This document shows, piece by piece, positions 1 to 7,798 of a stretch of 64,000 nucleotides of DNA. The notes below the pieces were generated by a model. That model made no database searches. It had not been told where the DNA came from and saw nothing but the letters and a program-made list of their open reading frames with translations. This stretch comes from Streptomyces canus (GTDB lineage: Bacteria > Actinomycetota > Actinomycetes > Streptomycetales > Streptomycetaceae): positions 5,208,001-5,272,000 of the forward strand of contig NZ_CP107989.1 of NCBI RefSeq assembly GCF_041435015.1. Reading direction: 5' to 3'. The position numbers were made by a program, and so were the translations under genes. Positions within the stretch are counted from its first letter, which is position 1; each line of letters starts with the position of its first letter.

Positions 1-1
1 C

Positions 2-235
2 CTGGAGCCCCTGTCGGGCACAGGCCGGCGCTCGCGATTCCGGGCCAACGGTGACGGCACCTGGACCGGGCTGGAGGGCTACTTCCACGGGGAGCTCCTG
101 AAGGCCGTACGGCGGCCTGACGGGTCCGTGGACCACCTCGACCTCGGCTCGTTCGTGTTCACTCGGCAGCCGTACGACGAGGGGTCTTCCGTGCCGGGTG
201 GAGTCGATCCGGTGGGGTGGCGCGGCATCGGCTAG
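2..235 (+). CDS. Serine hydrolase, C-terminal end only (partial)
   Basis: The window opens inside a gene whose last 77 codons are read in frame from base 2 to a TAG at 233-235. The translated tail contains FRANGDGTW, GYFHGE, HLDLGSFVFTR and ends in PGGVDPVGWRGIG. This resembles the C-terminal add-on domain (DUF7586-like) found after the beta-lactamase fold in many Streptomyces serine hydrolases; that assignment is from memory of the family, since the catalytic SxxK part lies outside the window. It converges on the acetyltransferase gene at 327-779, with a perfect palindrome between the two stop codons. Confidence 0.6.
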   Translation: MEPLSGTGRRSRFRANGDGTWTGLEGYFHGELLKAVRRPDGSVDHLDLGSFVFTRQPYDEGSSVPGGVDPVGWRGIG

Positions 236-252
236 ACACACCTGTCCGGTCG

Positions 253-300
253 GCACGGCAAGGCGCCCTGTTTCACGTGAAACAGGGCGCCTTGCCGTGC
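253..300. terminator. 48-bp perfect palindrome with a parS core, between convergent genes
   Basis: Bases 253-276 are the exact reverse complement of 277-300, so the whole 48 bp is a gap-free dyad. It lies between the stop of the serine hydrolase (+) and the stop of the acetyltransferase (-), the position expected for a shared bidirectional terminator. Its centre is TTTCACGTGAAA, so the same DNA is also a perfect ParB site. Confidence 0.75.
270..283. other. parS: parS site (ParB-binding), perfect consensus
   Basis: GTTTCACGTGAAAC, flanked by T and A to give the full 16-bp form TGTTTCACGTGAAACA. This is the known ParB target in Streptomyces and many other bacteria; sites cluster around oriC. 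It sits at the exact centre of the palindrome at 253-300. Confidence 0.9.
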
Positions 301-326
301 GGCGGACGAGTGGCCATGGGGGAGGG

Positions 327-779
327 TCACAGGGCCAGCTTGAAGCCCACGTGCGAGGCCGTGAAACCGAGCCGCTCGTAGAAGCGGTGGGCGTCCGTGC
401 GTGTGTTGTCGGACGTCAGCTGCACCAAGTGGCAGTTCTGACACCGGGATTCCTCGATCGCCCACTCGATGAGCCGGGTCCCGAGTCCACTACTCCGCGC
501 GTCGGCGTGGACGCGCACCCCCTCGATGATCGATCTGGTGGCGCCGCGCCGGGAAAGGCCCGGAACGACTGTGAGCTGAAGCGTGCCGACCACTCGACCC
601 TCTCGCGTGGCGACGACCAGATGCTGGTTCGGGTCGGCGGAGAGGCGCTCCAGCGCGCTCACATAGGGCGCCAGGTTGCCCGGGGACTCGCGCTGGGCGC
701 CCAGGGGGTCGTCGGCGAGCATGCCGACGATCGCGGAGAGGTCGTCCAACGCGGCGGGCCGAATTTCAAGATCTCCCAT
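327..779 (-). CDS. GNAT-family N-acetyltransferase
   Basis: A 150-residue single-domain GNAT protein that would transfer an acetyl group from acetyl-CoA to an amine; the substrate cannot be read from the sequence. The start MGDLEIRPA begins the first beta strand (IRPAALDDL). The acetyl-CoA loop is around residues 93-103, with the Q/RxxGxG/A element present as RSSGLGTRL, followed by the C-terminal signature DAHRFYERLGF. Length is normal for the family. It converges on the serine hydrolase and is transcribed away from the MFS gene at 1007. A house-keeping or detoxifying role is possible but not shown. Confidence 0.88.
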   Translation of the reverse strand: MGDLEIRPAALDDLSAIVGMLADDPLGAQRESPGNLAPYVSALERLSADPNQHLVVATREGRVVGTLQLTVVPGLSRRGATRSIIEGVRVHADARSSGLGTRLIEWAIEESRCQNCHLVQLTSDNTRTDAHRFYERLGFTASHVGFKLAL

Positions 780-928
780 GGCCGCACCCTATGCCGGGGG
801 GCGAGTTCGGGGCTGGTGGGTGCTCTCCCTGTGGCGCGGACGGGGATCGAGGCCGCATCGAGCGCCCTACGGGCCGGTACTACTCCCTGCTCACCTGCGA
901 GGCAGAAACATCCCGAGGTAACCATCGT

Positions 929-951
929 TTGCAGATATAGAGCGTCTGCAA
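929..951. promoter_or_regulatory. Inverted repeat, candidate operator for the MFS gene
   Basis: TTGCAGA and TCTGCAA form a 7+7 dyad with a 9-base spacer, about 55 bases before the MFS start. A second smaller dyad CGTGT-ACA-ACACG follows at 962-974. The region is unusually AT-rich for this genome. The spacing suits a TetR/MarR-type dimer, but no such regulator lies next to it. Confidence 0.4.
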
Positions 952-1006
952 TTATTGTGGACGTGTACAACACGCTCCTGCAATCCTCTGGGAAGGTGTC
1001 ACCCCC

Positions 1007-2215
1007 ATGCCGCTCGCGCTTCTGGCTCTCGCGATCGGGGCCTTCGGAATCGGAACGACCGAGTTTGTGATCATGGGGCTGCTGCCCGAGGTTGCGGAGG
1101 ACTTCGGGGTCTCCATCCCCACCGCCGGCTTCCTGGTCACCGGCTACGCGCTCGGCGTCATGTTCGGCGCTCCTCTTATGACCGCCCTCGGCACCAAGGT
1201 CTCCCGCAAGCGGATGCTGATGCTGCTGATGGGGTTGTTCATCGTCGGCAATCTGCTCTCTGCCCTCGCTCCGGCCTTCACTGTCATGCTGATCGGCCGA
1301 GTGGTCGCCTCCCTCGCCCATGGAGCCTTCTTCGGCATCGGCTCGGTCGTCGCCGCCGACCTGGTGGCCCCGGACAAGAAGGCCGGAGCCATAGCGATGA
1401 TGTTCACCGGTCTGACCGTCGCCAATGTCGTCGGCGTCCCGCTCGGCACGCTGATCGGCCAGACCGCCGACTGGCGTCTCACTTTCACGATCGTCGCGGT
1501 CCTCGGTGTGGTCGGTCTGATCGGCGTCGCCAGGCTCGTCCCCGAGATGCCCCGGCCGGAGGGCGTGCGTCTGCGCCACGAGCTGGCCGCCTTCAAGAAT
1601 GCCCAGGTGCTGCTCGCCATGGCGATGACCGTCCTCGGCTTCGGCGGTGTCTGCGCCGCCATCACCTACATCGCGCCGATGATGACCCACGTGGCGGGCT
1701 TCGCCGGCAGTTCGGTGACCTGGCTGCTGGTCCTCTTCGGACTCGGCATGGTCGGCGGCAACCTCGTAGGCGGCAAGTACGCCGACCGCGCTCTGATGCC
1801 CATGCTGTACATCTCCCTGGGCGCCCTGGCCCTCGTGCTCGCGCTCTTCACGCTCACCGCGCACAACAAGGTCCTGGCCGGCGTCACGATCGCTCTCATC
1901 GGCGCTCTGGGCTTCGCCGCCGTGCCGCCGCTCCAGAAGAGGGTCCTCGACCAGGCGCACGACGCTCCCACGCTGGCCTCAGCAGTGAACATCGGTGCCT
2001 TCAACCTCGGCAACGCCCTCTCGGCCTGGCTCGGCGGCCTGGTCATCTCGGCCGGCTTCGGCTACACCGCTCCCAACTGGGTGGGCGCCACCCTGGCAGC
2101 AGGGGCTCTCCTCCTCGCATTCCTCTCGGCTGCGCTGGAGCGTCGGGACGGCGTTCCCAGCGCCGTGGTCGCGGGGGCGACGCCCGCCGGACAGAGGACC
2201 GCAGTGCACCCCTGA
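1007..2215 (+). CDS. MFS drug/metabolite exporter (DHA1, AraJ/PbuE-like)
   Basis: A 402-residue, 12-helix major facilitator. The N-terminus (LALAIGAFGIGTTEFVIMGLLPEV) is the typical first helix of the AraJ / purine-efflux / chloramphenicol-resistance branch, and the loop between helices 2 and 3 carries the MFS element GTKVSRKRML around residues 63-73. Such proteins are proton-driven exporters in the cytoplasmic membrane; the cargo is unknown. The ATG at 1007 is close upstream of the first helix. The 227-base gap upstream holds two dyads (929-951 and 962-974), suggesting inducible control. It converges on the gene at 2301-3239. Confidence 0.87.
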   Translation: MPLALLALAIGAFGIGTTEFVIMGLLPEVAEDFGVSIPTAGFLVTGYALGVMFGAPLMTALGTKVSRKRMLMLLMGLFIVGNLLSALAPAFTVMLIGRVVASLAHGAFFGIGSVVAADLVAPDKKAGAIAMMFTGLTVANVVGVPLGTLIGQTADWRLTFTIVAVLGVVGLIGVARLVPEMPRPEGVRLRHELAAFKNAQVLLAMAMTVLGFGGVCAAITYIAPMMTHVAGFAGSSVTWLLVLFGLGMVGGNLVGGKYADRALMPMLYISLGALALVLALFTLTAHNKVLAGVTIALIGALGFAAVPPLQKRVLDQAHDAPTLASAVNIGAFNLGNALSAWLGGLVISAGFGYTAPNWVGATLAAGALLLAFLSAALERRDGVPSAVVAGATPAGQRTAVHP

Positions 2216-2244
2216 GCCGACCTGAACCGCAGCCAGGCACTACG

Positions 2245-2289
2245 ACGACGCCGACGGAATCCCGAAGTCCGGGGAGCCGACGGCGTCGT
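2245..2289. terminator. Hairpin between convergent MFS and GNAT genes
   Basis: ACGACGCCG at 2245-2253 pairs with CGGCGTCGT at 2281-2289, a 9-bp stem with an internal GC-rich loop, placed between the stops at 2215 and 2301. No T-run follows, which is usual in Streptomyces. Confidence 0.55.
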
Positions 2290-2300
2290 ACAGACGTGCC

Positions 2301-3239
2301 TCAGAGCGCCGCCACGGTCAGCGGAGCGAACCGCCGGCTCCAGTCGCCCGGCAGTTCCGGGATTCCGTACGTCATGACCGAGTTGAGGCCTACCGGCGCC
2401 AGACCGTGTTCTGTGGCCCACGCCCGCAGCTCTTCGTGTCGTACGTCGATATCAGTGCGCAGCGGACGGTCGGTCGCTGCGGCGAGCGATGTGAGGAGTG
2501 CCTGTGCCGTCTCGGTGTCACGGGCGATCAGCGGGCCCACGACATGGGTGTTCATGTTGGGCCAGGCGGCCGCGTATCCGATGATCCGGCCGCTCTCCTC
2601 GGCTACGCGCAACTGGTCGGCGAAGGCAGGCAGCCGGGTGATGAGGTGGGTGCGATCCGTGCCGAGCACCTCCTCGTCGAGCCGGAGGATTGTGGCGAGG
2701 TCCTCAGCGGTGGCCGGACGCGTGCTCACCGTCGGCGCCGGGCCGGCCGGAGTGAAGTGCCCCTGGAGCATCTCCGCCCGGCCGGTCGGCTTGAAGCCCA
2801 GTTCCTCGTAGAGCGGACGGCCATAGGGCGTCGCGTGAAGAGTCAGCGGGGTGGTGCCCATCGCGGAGAGAATGTGACGCATGAGCCGACGGCCGATGCC
2901 CTGTCGGGCGTGCCGTTCGGCGACCAGTACCATCCCGATCGCTCCCAGGTCAGGCTCGCTGTAGGGGCCGTACTCCGTGACCACGCAGGCGGTGACGAGC
3001 CCTCCGTGAGGGTCGTCGATGCCGTAGCCCTTTCCGGCCGCGAGCAGGAGGCCCCACTTGTGCTCCTCGCGCGGCCACCCCCGGTCCTCGGACAGGTCCG
3101 CGCAGGCGGTGAGATCGCGAAGCGTCAGACGGCGGATGGGGAGAGCGGCGAGGGAAGGAGTCGGCACGCAGGTCAGGCTGTCCGATGGGTGCCCTCGGCG
3201 TCCACCTGTTTCCCGGGGTGCGTACGAGCTTTTGGCCAT
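2301..3239 (-). CDS. Tandem GNAT acetyltransferase with C-terminal acetyltransf_18-like domain
   Basis: A 312-residue protein with two acetyltransferase-like halves. The first (about 35-165) has LPIRRLTLRDL at its start, an acetyl-CoA loop ARQGIGRRLM and the closing PLYEELGF. The second (about 170-300) starts TRPATAEDL and has GRIIGYAAAWPN but lacks a clear Q/RxxGxG loop, as in proteins where only the first domain is catalytic. The ATG at 3239 gives a weakly conserved 25-residue leader; an in-frame GTG at 3167 (VPTPSLAALPIRR) would begin just before the first domain. Neither start has a convincing ribosome site. Substrate unknown. Confidence 0.82.
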   Translation of the reverse strand: MAKSSYAPRETGGRRGHPSDSLTCVPTPSLAALPIRRLTLRDLTACADLSEDRGWPREEHKWGLLLAAGKGYGIDDPHGGLVTACVVTEYGPYSEPDLGAIGMVLVAERHARQGIGRRLMRHILSAMGTTPLTLHATPYGRPLYEELGFKPTGRAEMLQGHFTPAGPAPTVSTRPATAEDLATILRLDEEVLGTDRTHLITRLPAFADQLRVAEESGRIIGYAAAWPNMNTHVVGPLIARDTETAQALLTSLAAATDRPLRTDIDVRHEELRAWATEHGLAPVGLNSVMTYGIPELPGDWSRRFAPLTVAAL

Positions 3240-3278
3240 GTCGTAGCCAAGCGCACAACAGGCGATCAGATGCCGGGT

Positions 3279-3292
3279 GTTTCACGTGAAAC
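3279..3292. other. parS: parS site, perfect consensus
   Basis: GTTTCACGTGAAAC with T and A flanks, in the divergent gap between the tandem GNAT gene (-) and the HAD gene (+). Confidence 0.9.
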
Positions 3293-3375
3293 ATCGGAGA
3301 ACGGCGACCGTCAGGCGATCGACCGGAAGCGCATCTGCCGCTTCACCGGGTTCATGGACCGCTAGCCTCAAGAAC

Positions 3376-4008
3376 ATGGCGAGACTTCATCTCTTCGACC
3401 TCGATGGCACTTTGCTGCATGGGACCAGCGCTCCCGTGCAGATTTCCCGGCAGCTCGGGCTCGAGGCCGAGACGGTGGCACTCGACCAGGCGATCGGGGC
3501 CGGACTGATAGGCCCGCCCGAATATGCGCAGCAGGTGTACACGTTGTGGGCGTCCCTGACCGAGGCACACGTCGTCGCGGCCTTCGAAGGTGCCCCGTGG
3601 CTGGCTCGCATTCGTGACGTCTGGGCGGAGATCAGGGGACAGGGCGACTACTGCGCGGTGGTGTCGCTCTCGCCGTCCTTCTTCGTGGAACGGCTCATCG
3701 GTTGGGGAGCGCATGCCGCCTACGGGTCCCTCTTTCCGGCCGTCCCCTTCACCGAGCCCGTGGACCCTGCCGGAGTGCTCAGTGCGGCCGCCAAGGTCCT
3801 GGTCGCGGACCGGCTGTGTGAGCAATTCGGAGTGACACGGGGGGACTGCATTGCCTATGGAGACTCGTCCTCCGACAAGGACCTGTTCGCCGCGGTGCCG
3901 ATCTCCGTGGCGGTCAATGCGGACCATCATCTGTCCGATATCTCGACCCACTCCTACAAAGGCATGGATCTGTGGGAAGCCTATGAATTGGTGCGTGACG
4001 CCCGGTAA
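3376..4008 (+). CDS. HAD-superfamily hydrolase (subfamily IB, phosphoserine-phosphatase-like)
   Basis: A 210-residue phosphatase of the HAD fold. Motif I is FDLDGTLL at residues 6-13 (nucleophile Asp), motif II is the Ser in VVSLSPSFF, and motif III/IV is GDSSSDKDLF near residue 168, the acidic pair that binds magnesium. This layout matches SerB-like IB phosphatases. The ATG at 3376 was chosen because the conserved beta strand MARLHLFDLDGT begins there; the longer reading frame upstream runs through the parS site (MFHVKH) and is not protein-like. The physiological substrate is not evident. Confidence 0.86.
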   Translation: MARLHLFDLDGTLLHGTSAPVQISRQLGLEAETVALDQAIGAGLIGPPEYAQQVYTLWASLTEAHVVAAFEGAPWLARIRDVWAEIRGQGDYCAVVSLSPSFFVERLIGWGAHAAYGSLFPAVPFTEPVDPAGVLSAAAKVLVADRLCEQFGVTRGDCIAYGDSSSDKDLFAAVPISVAVNADHHLSDISTHSYKGMDLWEAYELVRDAR

Positions 4009-4432
4009 TTGAGTCAATTCACGGTTCGCCCCGCGAACACCCTGCGAGCAATTCGTGGAGGAGGAGGGGGGACTTGTGTGCGGAGCGGTGACCGGTAGGG
4101 TCGACTCCGGTTCTTGTCCGTACGGGGGTGCGACCACTCCTGTGCGGCCGAGAGCGGGGCAATGCAGCCTAAGGGGACGGAGAGATCGAAGAACCGCATT
4201 TGTGGTTGTACGGCCAGGGCATCCATACGTGGTGGGACGCTGCAGTGAGCGTGATGCGGCCAATGTCACACTCTCGCCTACTTGTCCGTACGGACGGCGC
4301 ATACAGGTTGAATATGGCTGTGTTGGCCGTGACGTCGAGCGGGGAAAGCAAGCCGTCTGCGGGGGAAAGCAGGCATCTTCCGACCGAGGAAGTGCGCAGA
4401 CCGACCGAAAGATGTTCGAGGCGAGGCACACC
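4009..4432. other. Gap upstream of the flavohaemoprotein, with a 13-bp direct repeat
   Basis: No convincing gene is present, although one frame is open because of base composition. The 13-mer CTTGTCCGTACGG occurs twice, at 4113-4125 and 4281-4293, and each copy contains the palindrome CCGTACGG. The second copy is about 140 bases before the flavohaemoprotein start. These may be regulator sites for that gene. Confidence 0.5.
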
Positions 4433-6070
4433 ATGGACGCTCCGACCACCATGTCGGCCGACAACGGCGCATCCGAGGGCGGGGGCGGCTGGTTCACCCC
4501 ACGCAATCAGCCGACGGCGGCGCCCGGGGCCGAGCAGGAGACGGCGGAGGGAAGCAGGCTGGCCGCGCTGCGCCCGGTCCGCAGGCCCAGGCCGGGTAAC
4601 TCGCCAAGGTCCTCGACGGCCATCGAACGGGAGCTGTCGGAGCCGACCGTAGTGCCGCCCGATACGGAGGCCGGCCGCGACGAAATGACACCGGCCGAGG
4701 AGATGGCCGCCCCGGCCGGCGAGACACAGCTCCCGGCACGGCCGGAGGAGATACGCACCTCGGAGGAGATACACATCCCTGAGCAGACCTCGCAGGACCC
4801 GAGTCCCACCCCCGCTCAGCCCCCGGAAGCGCCGGACGACACCCCTTCGGCGGACCTCCGAGTGCCCGTCCAGCGCTCCTCCCCGCCTCAGGACGCCACC
4901 AATCCGCTCAGTACCAACCCGCCGCATTCCCCAGGCCTGTCCCCGAGAGACCAACCGCCCTCCCCGGACGCCGTCCGTATCCGTCGGACCATGGCCGAGG
5001 TCGCTCCTGTCGCCGAGAAGGTCACGTCGTACTTCTACGCGCTGCTCTTCGTGCGCCATCCCGATCTGCGCCCGATGTTCCCCGCCGCCATGGACGCCCA
5101 GCGGGACCGGCTGCTCAGGGCACTGCTGACGGCGGCCGAGCACATCGACAACGCCCCGGTCCTGGTCGACTACCTGCAGAACCTGGGCCGGGGCCATCGC
5201 AAGTACGGCACCCGCGCCGAGCACTATCCGGCGGTCGGGGAGTGCCTCATCGGCGCGCTGAGCAAGTACGCCTCCGGCATCTGGGACACGGAGACGGAAG
5301 CGGCCTGGGTCCGGGCGTACACGACGATCTCGCAGGTGATGATCGACGCGGCGGCCGCGGACGAGCTGCGCGCCCCCGCCTGGTGGTATGCCGAGGTCGT
5401 GTCACACGACCTGAGGACCCCGGACGTCGCCGTCGTCACTGTCCGGCCCGACCAGCCCTACCCGTTCCTCGCCGGCCAGTACACCAGCCTGGAGACGCCG
5501 TGGTGGCCGCGCATATGGCGGCACTACTCCTTCGCCTCGGCGCCACGCTCGGACGGTCTGCTGTCGTTCCACGTGAAGGCCGTCCCCGCGGGCTGGGTCT
5601 CCAACGCCCTGGTGCACCGGGCCCACCCCGGCGACATCATCCGGCTCGGTCCGCCGACCGGGGCCATGACCGTGGACCACACCACCGACAGCGGACTGCT
5701 CTGTCTGGGCGGCGGCACGGGCATAGCTCCGATCAAGGCGCTGGTCGAGGACGTGGCCGAACACGGCGCGCGACGGTCGGTGGAGGTGTTCTACGGAGCC
5801 CGCACCGACAACGATTTGTACGACATCGACACGATGCTCAGGCTCCAGCAGTCCCACCCCTGGCTGTCCGTCCGCGCCATCATCGACCAGCAGGCCCATC
5901 TCCAGCTCCCGGACGCCGTACGTGAGTATGGCCCCTGGCACGAGTACGACGCCTATCTCTCGGGCCCGCCCGGCATGATCCGCAGTGGTGTGGACACGCT
6001 CAGGTCCATCGGGATCCCGTCGGAACGCATACGCCACGACTCCGTGGAGGAAATCGTTCTGGCGCAGTGA
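4433..6070 (+). CDS. Flavohaemoprotein-like globin-FAD-NAD(P)H reductase with long Pro-rich N-terminus
   Basis: A 545-residue fusion. Residues 1-180 are low-complexity, rich in Pro, Glu and Ser. Residues about 180-315 form a globin domain: RTMAEVAPVAEKVTSYFYALLF, with the proximal haem His in GRGHRKYG. Then comes a ferredoxin-reductase module with the FAD motif RHYSFAS and the nucleotide motif GGGTGIAP. Flavohaemoproteins detoxify nitric oxide (NO dioxygenase) or reduce other ligands; classical Hmp is about 400 residues, so the N-terminal tail is extra. The ATG at 4433 was chosen; an in-frame ATG at 4412 is possible. It ends 12 bases from the convergent NUDIX gene. Confidence 0.85.
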   Translation: MDAPTTMSADNGASEGGGGWFTPRNQPTAAPGAEQETAEGSRLAALRPVRRPRPGNSPRSSTAIERELSEPTVVPPDTEAGRDEMTPAEEMAAPAGETQLPARPEEIRTSEEIHIPEQTSQDPSPTPAQPPEAPDDTPSADLRVPVQRSSPPQDATNPLSTNPPHSPGLSPRDQPPSPDAVRIRRTMAEVAPVAEKVTSYFYALLFVRHPDLRPMFPAAMDAQRDRLLRALLTAAEHIDNAPVLVDYLQNLGRGHRKYGTRAEHYPAVGECLIGALSKYASGIWDTETEAAWVRAYTTISQVMIDAAAADELRAPAWWYAEVVSHDLRTPDVAVVTVRPDQPYPFLAGQYTSLETPWWPRIWRHYSFASAPRSDGLLSFHVKAVPAGWVSNALVHRAHPGDIIRLGPPTGAMTVDHTTDSGLLCLGGGTGIAPIKALVEDVAEHGARRSVEVFYGARTDNDLYDIDTMLRLQQSHPWLSVRAIIDQQAHLQLPDAVREYGPWHEYDAYLSGPPGMIRSGVDTLRSIGIPSERIRHDSVEEIVLAQ

Positions 6071-6082
6071 CCAGGCGAGAGG

Positions 6083-6565
6083 TCAGCCCAGATCCGGTGC
6101 GTGCATGGCCCGTACGCCTTCGATATTGCCGTCCAGATAGTGCCGCAGGGACAGCGGGACGAGGTGGACGGAGGCGATCCCGACGCGGGTGAACGGCACC
6201 CGGACGATCTCGTACTCTCCGACGGGCTCGTCCACTTCCGGCCCGTGCCGCAGGGACGGGTCCATCGACTCCAGGTGGCAGACGAAGAAGTGCTGCACCT
6301 TCACTCCGGTAGCGCCCCCGTCGTCGCCGATGTGCTCGACGGTGTCCACGAAGCAGGGCACCACGTCGGTGACCTTGGCGCCGAGCTCCTCGTACACCTC
6401 GCGGTGCAGAGCGTCGACGACGGTCGTGTCCGTCGGCTCGACTCCACCGCCGGGAGTCAGCCAGTAAGGATCCATGCCGGGCTTGGTGCGCTTGATCAGG
6501 ACCAGGTCGTCACCGTCCAGCAGGACGGCACGGGCGGTGCGCTTGACCACGGGTCGGACGGTCAT
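6083..6565 (-). CDS. NUDIX hydrolase
   Basis: A 160-residue NUDIX protein that would cleave a nucleoside diphosphate linked to another group. The NUDIX box begins at GGGVEPTDTT and runs through ALHREVYEELGA (residues about 40-62), with the REVYEE core metal ligands present. The start at 6565 gives MTVRPVVKRTARAVLL, entering the first strand directly. A longer frame continues upstream through the parS-like site as MRCFTWN but has no domain support. No ribosome site is obvious, so translation may be leaderless or start further upstream. Substrate unknown. Confidence 0.85.
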   Translation of the reverse strand: MTVRPVVKRTARAVLLDGDDLVLIKRTKPGMDPYWLTPGGGVEPTDTTVVDALHREVYEELGAKVTDVVPCFVDTVEHIGDDGGATGVKVQHFFVCHLESMDPSLRHGPEVDEPVGEYEIVRVPFTRVGIASVHLVPLSLRHYLDGNIEGVRAMHAPDLG

Positions 6566-6586
6566 GGGGGGAATGTGGCCCGGATG

Positions 6587-6600
6587 GTTCCACGTGAAAC
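6587..6600. other. parS: parS-like site, one mismatch
   Basis: GTTCCACGTGAAAC differs from the consensus only at position 4 (C for T). It lies just upstream of the NUDIX start, between that gene and the LysR stop. Confidence 0.7.
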
Positions 6601-6653
6601 ATCGCATGGGGTGACCGACCGGGCTCGCTGCGTGAAGAGCGGAAAATACCTGC

Positions 6654-7574
6654 TCAACACCAGTCGGCAGCCGCCCGCAGTAACCACTCGTGCGCCCGTG
6701 CGATGTGCGGCATGGCCAGCGTTCCGGTGCGCACCACCAGGAAGTACGTCCGAAGAGGCGGCACGGTGGGCTCGTGGAGGGCGACGACCTCACCACGTTC
6801 CAGGGCTGCCGCGCACAGATAGCGGGGCAGCACCGCGAGCCCGGCGCCCGCGACCGCGCAGGCGAGCACCGCACGCAGATCGGGGACGACCACGGTGCCC
6901 GGTGCGGCCGGGCGGGAGTCGAAGACGGAGGCCCAGTAGCGCGAAACGAAGGGGAGTGACTCGTGCACCTCGATCACGGGGATGTTCTCGAACGCGGGGG
7001 CTTGCTTGCCCGACCGAACAGTCTTGAGCGCCTCCCCTGAGCCGATCTGACCGGCCCACTTCGGGGCGGCGACCAGGACGTGCTCCTCGTCGCAGAGCGT
7101 GCTCGCCGTGAGCAGCGCACCCCGTGGACGAGCCGTGGTGATGGCCAGATCGTGATGCCCGGCAGCCAGACCCTCCAGTGTTTCCTCGGCGTTCCCGAAG
7201 GACGCCCGAAGAGCGTAGCCCTGGCCGTCCTCGCCGGTCAGCTCGGTGAGCGCGGGCAGCGCCCGCTCGGCGGTGAACTCGGGCGGCCCCGCGAGATGCA
7301 GTGTCCTCAGGGACGACTCGTCGTCGAGGCCGGTCTCGGTGATTTCCACCAGGGCGTCGAGATGAGGGGCGGCCTTGTGGGCGAGTTCGTCGCCGATGGT
7401 CGTCGGGGTCACTCCGCGGGCCTGTCGCAGGAAGAGGGGGCGTCCCAGCTGCCGCTCCAGGGTGCGGATCTGCGAGGTCACGGCCGGCTGCGAGAGGCCC
7501 AGCAGCGCGGCGGCACGGGTGAAGGAGCCGGCTCGGTGCACCGTCACAAAGGTGCGCAGCAAAGCCAGATCCAT
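6654..7574 (-). CDS. LysR-family transcriptional regulator (contains a TTA codon)
   Basis: A 306-residue LysR protein. Residues 1-60 are the winged helix (LLRTFVTVHRAGSFTRAAALLGLSQPAVTSQI), followed by the linker helix TLERQLGRPLFLR and a periplasmic-binding-protein-like effector domain. The ATG at 7574 follows AAGGGGG at a suitable distance; the upstream extension is not conserved in style. Codon 298 is TTA (bases 6683-6681, in EWLLRAA), rare in this genome, so synthesis should need the bldA tRNA. The target is unknown: it is not divergent from any gene but lies downstream of cystathionine gamma-lyase in the same direction, past a terminator. Confidence 0.88.
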   Translation of the reverse strand: MDLALLRTFVTVHRAGSFTRAAALLGLSQPAVTSQIRTLERQLGRPLFLRQARGVTPTTIGDELAHKAAPHLDALVEITETGLDDESSLRTLHLAGPPEFTAERALPALTELTGEDGQGYALRASFGNAEETLEGLAAGHHDLAITTARPRGALLTASTLCDEEHVLVAAPKWAGQIGSGEALKTVRSGKQAPAFENIPVIEVHESLPFVSRYWASVFDSRPAAPGTVVVPDLRAVLACAVAGAGLAVLPRYLCAAALERGEVVALHEPTVPPLRTYFLVVRTGTLAMPHIARAHEWLLRAAADWC

Positions 7575-7718
7575 GGCGATCCCCCTTCCCTGTCCTTCTC
7601 CCGGCCTCGAAGCAGGGCCCAACTATAAATATGTCGATAGGTCTCTGTCGCTACTGTGATTGGACACTGACAGAGAGTCAACTAGCCTTGTTCGCGCGGT
7701 TCTTCGCGCGCAGAACCG

Positions 7719-7757
7719 GGGCGGTCCGAGCCACGAGGGGGGAGGCTCGGACCGCCC
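7719..7757 (-). terminator. Terminator after cystathionine gamma-lyase
   Basis: A 14-bp perfect stem (7719-7732 with 7744-7757, GGGCGGTCCGAGCC) and an 11-base loop. It lies about 40 bases beyond the stop codon at 7799 and separates that operon from the LysR gene. Confidence 0.8.
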
Positions 7758-7798
7758 GTTGTACGTAGCCGGACACCTGTGAAGCCCTGAGGAATCGG

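Noticed and set aside
955-2811. 618-codon open frame on the + strand over the MFS gene
   Set aside because: Arg/His-rich composition typical of a shifted frame in GC-rich DNA; the overlapping 1007-2215 frame has clear MFS helices.
4055-4432. Extending the flavohaemoprotein upstream to base 4055
   Set aside because: The extension has no domain, runs through promoter-like repeats and lacks a good ribosome site.
5567-5580. GTTCCACGTGAAGG inside the flavohaemoprotein gene as a parS site
   Set aside because: Three mismatches, including the outer AC; explained by codons for FHVKA.
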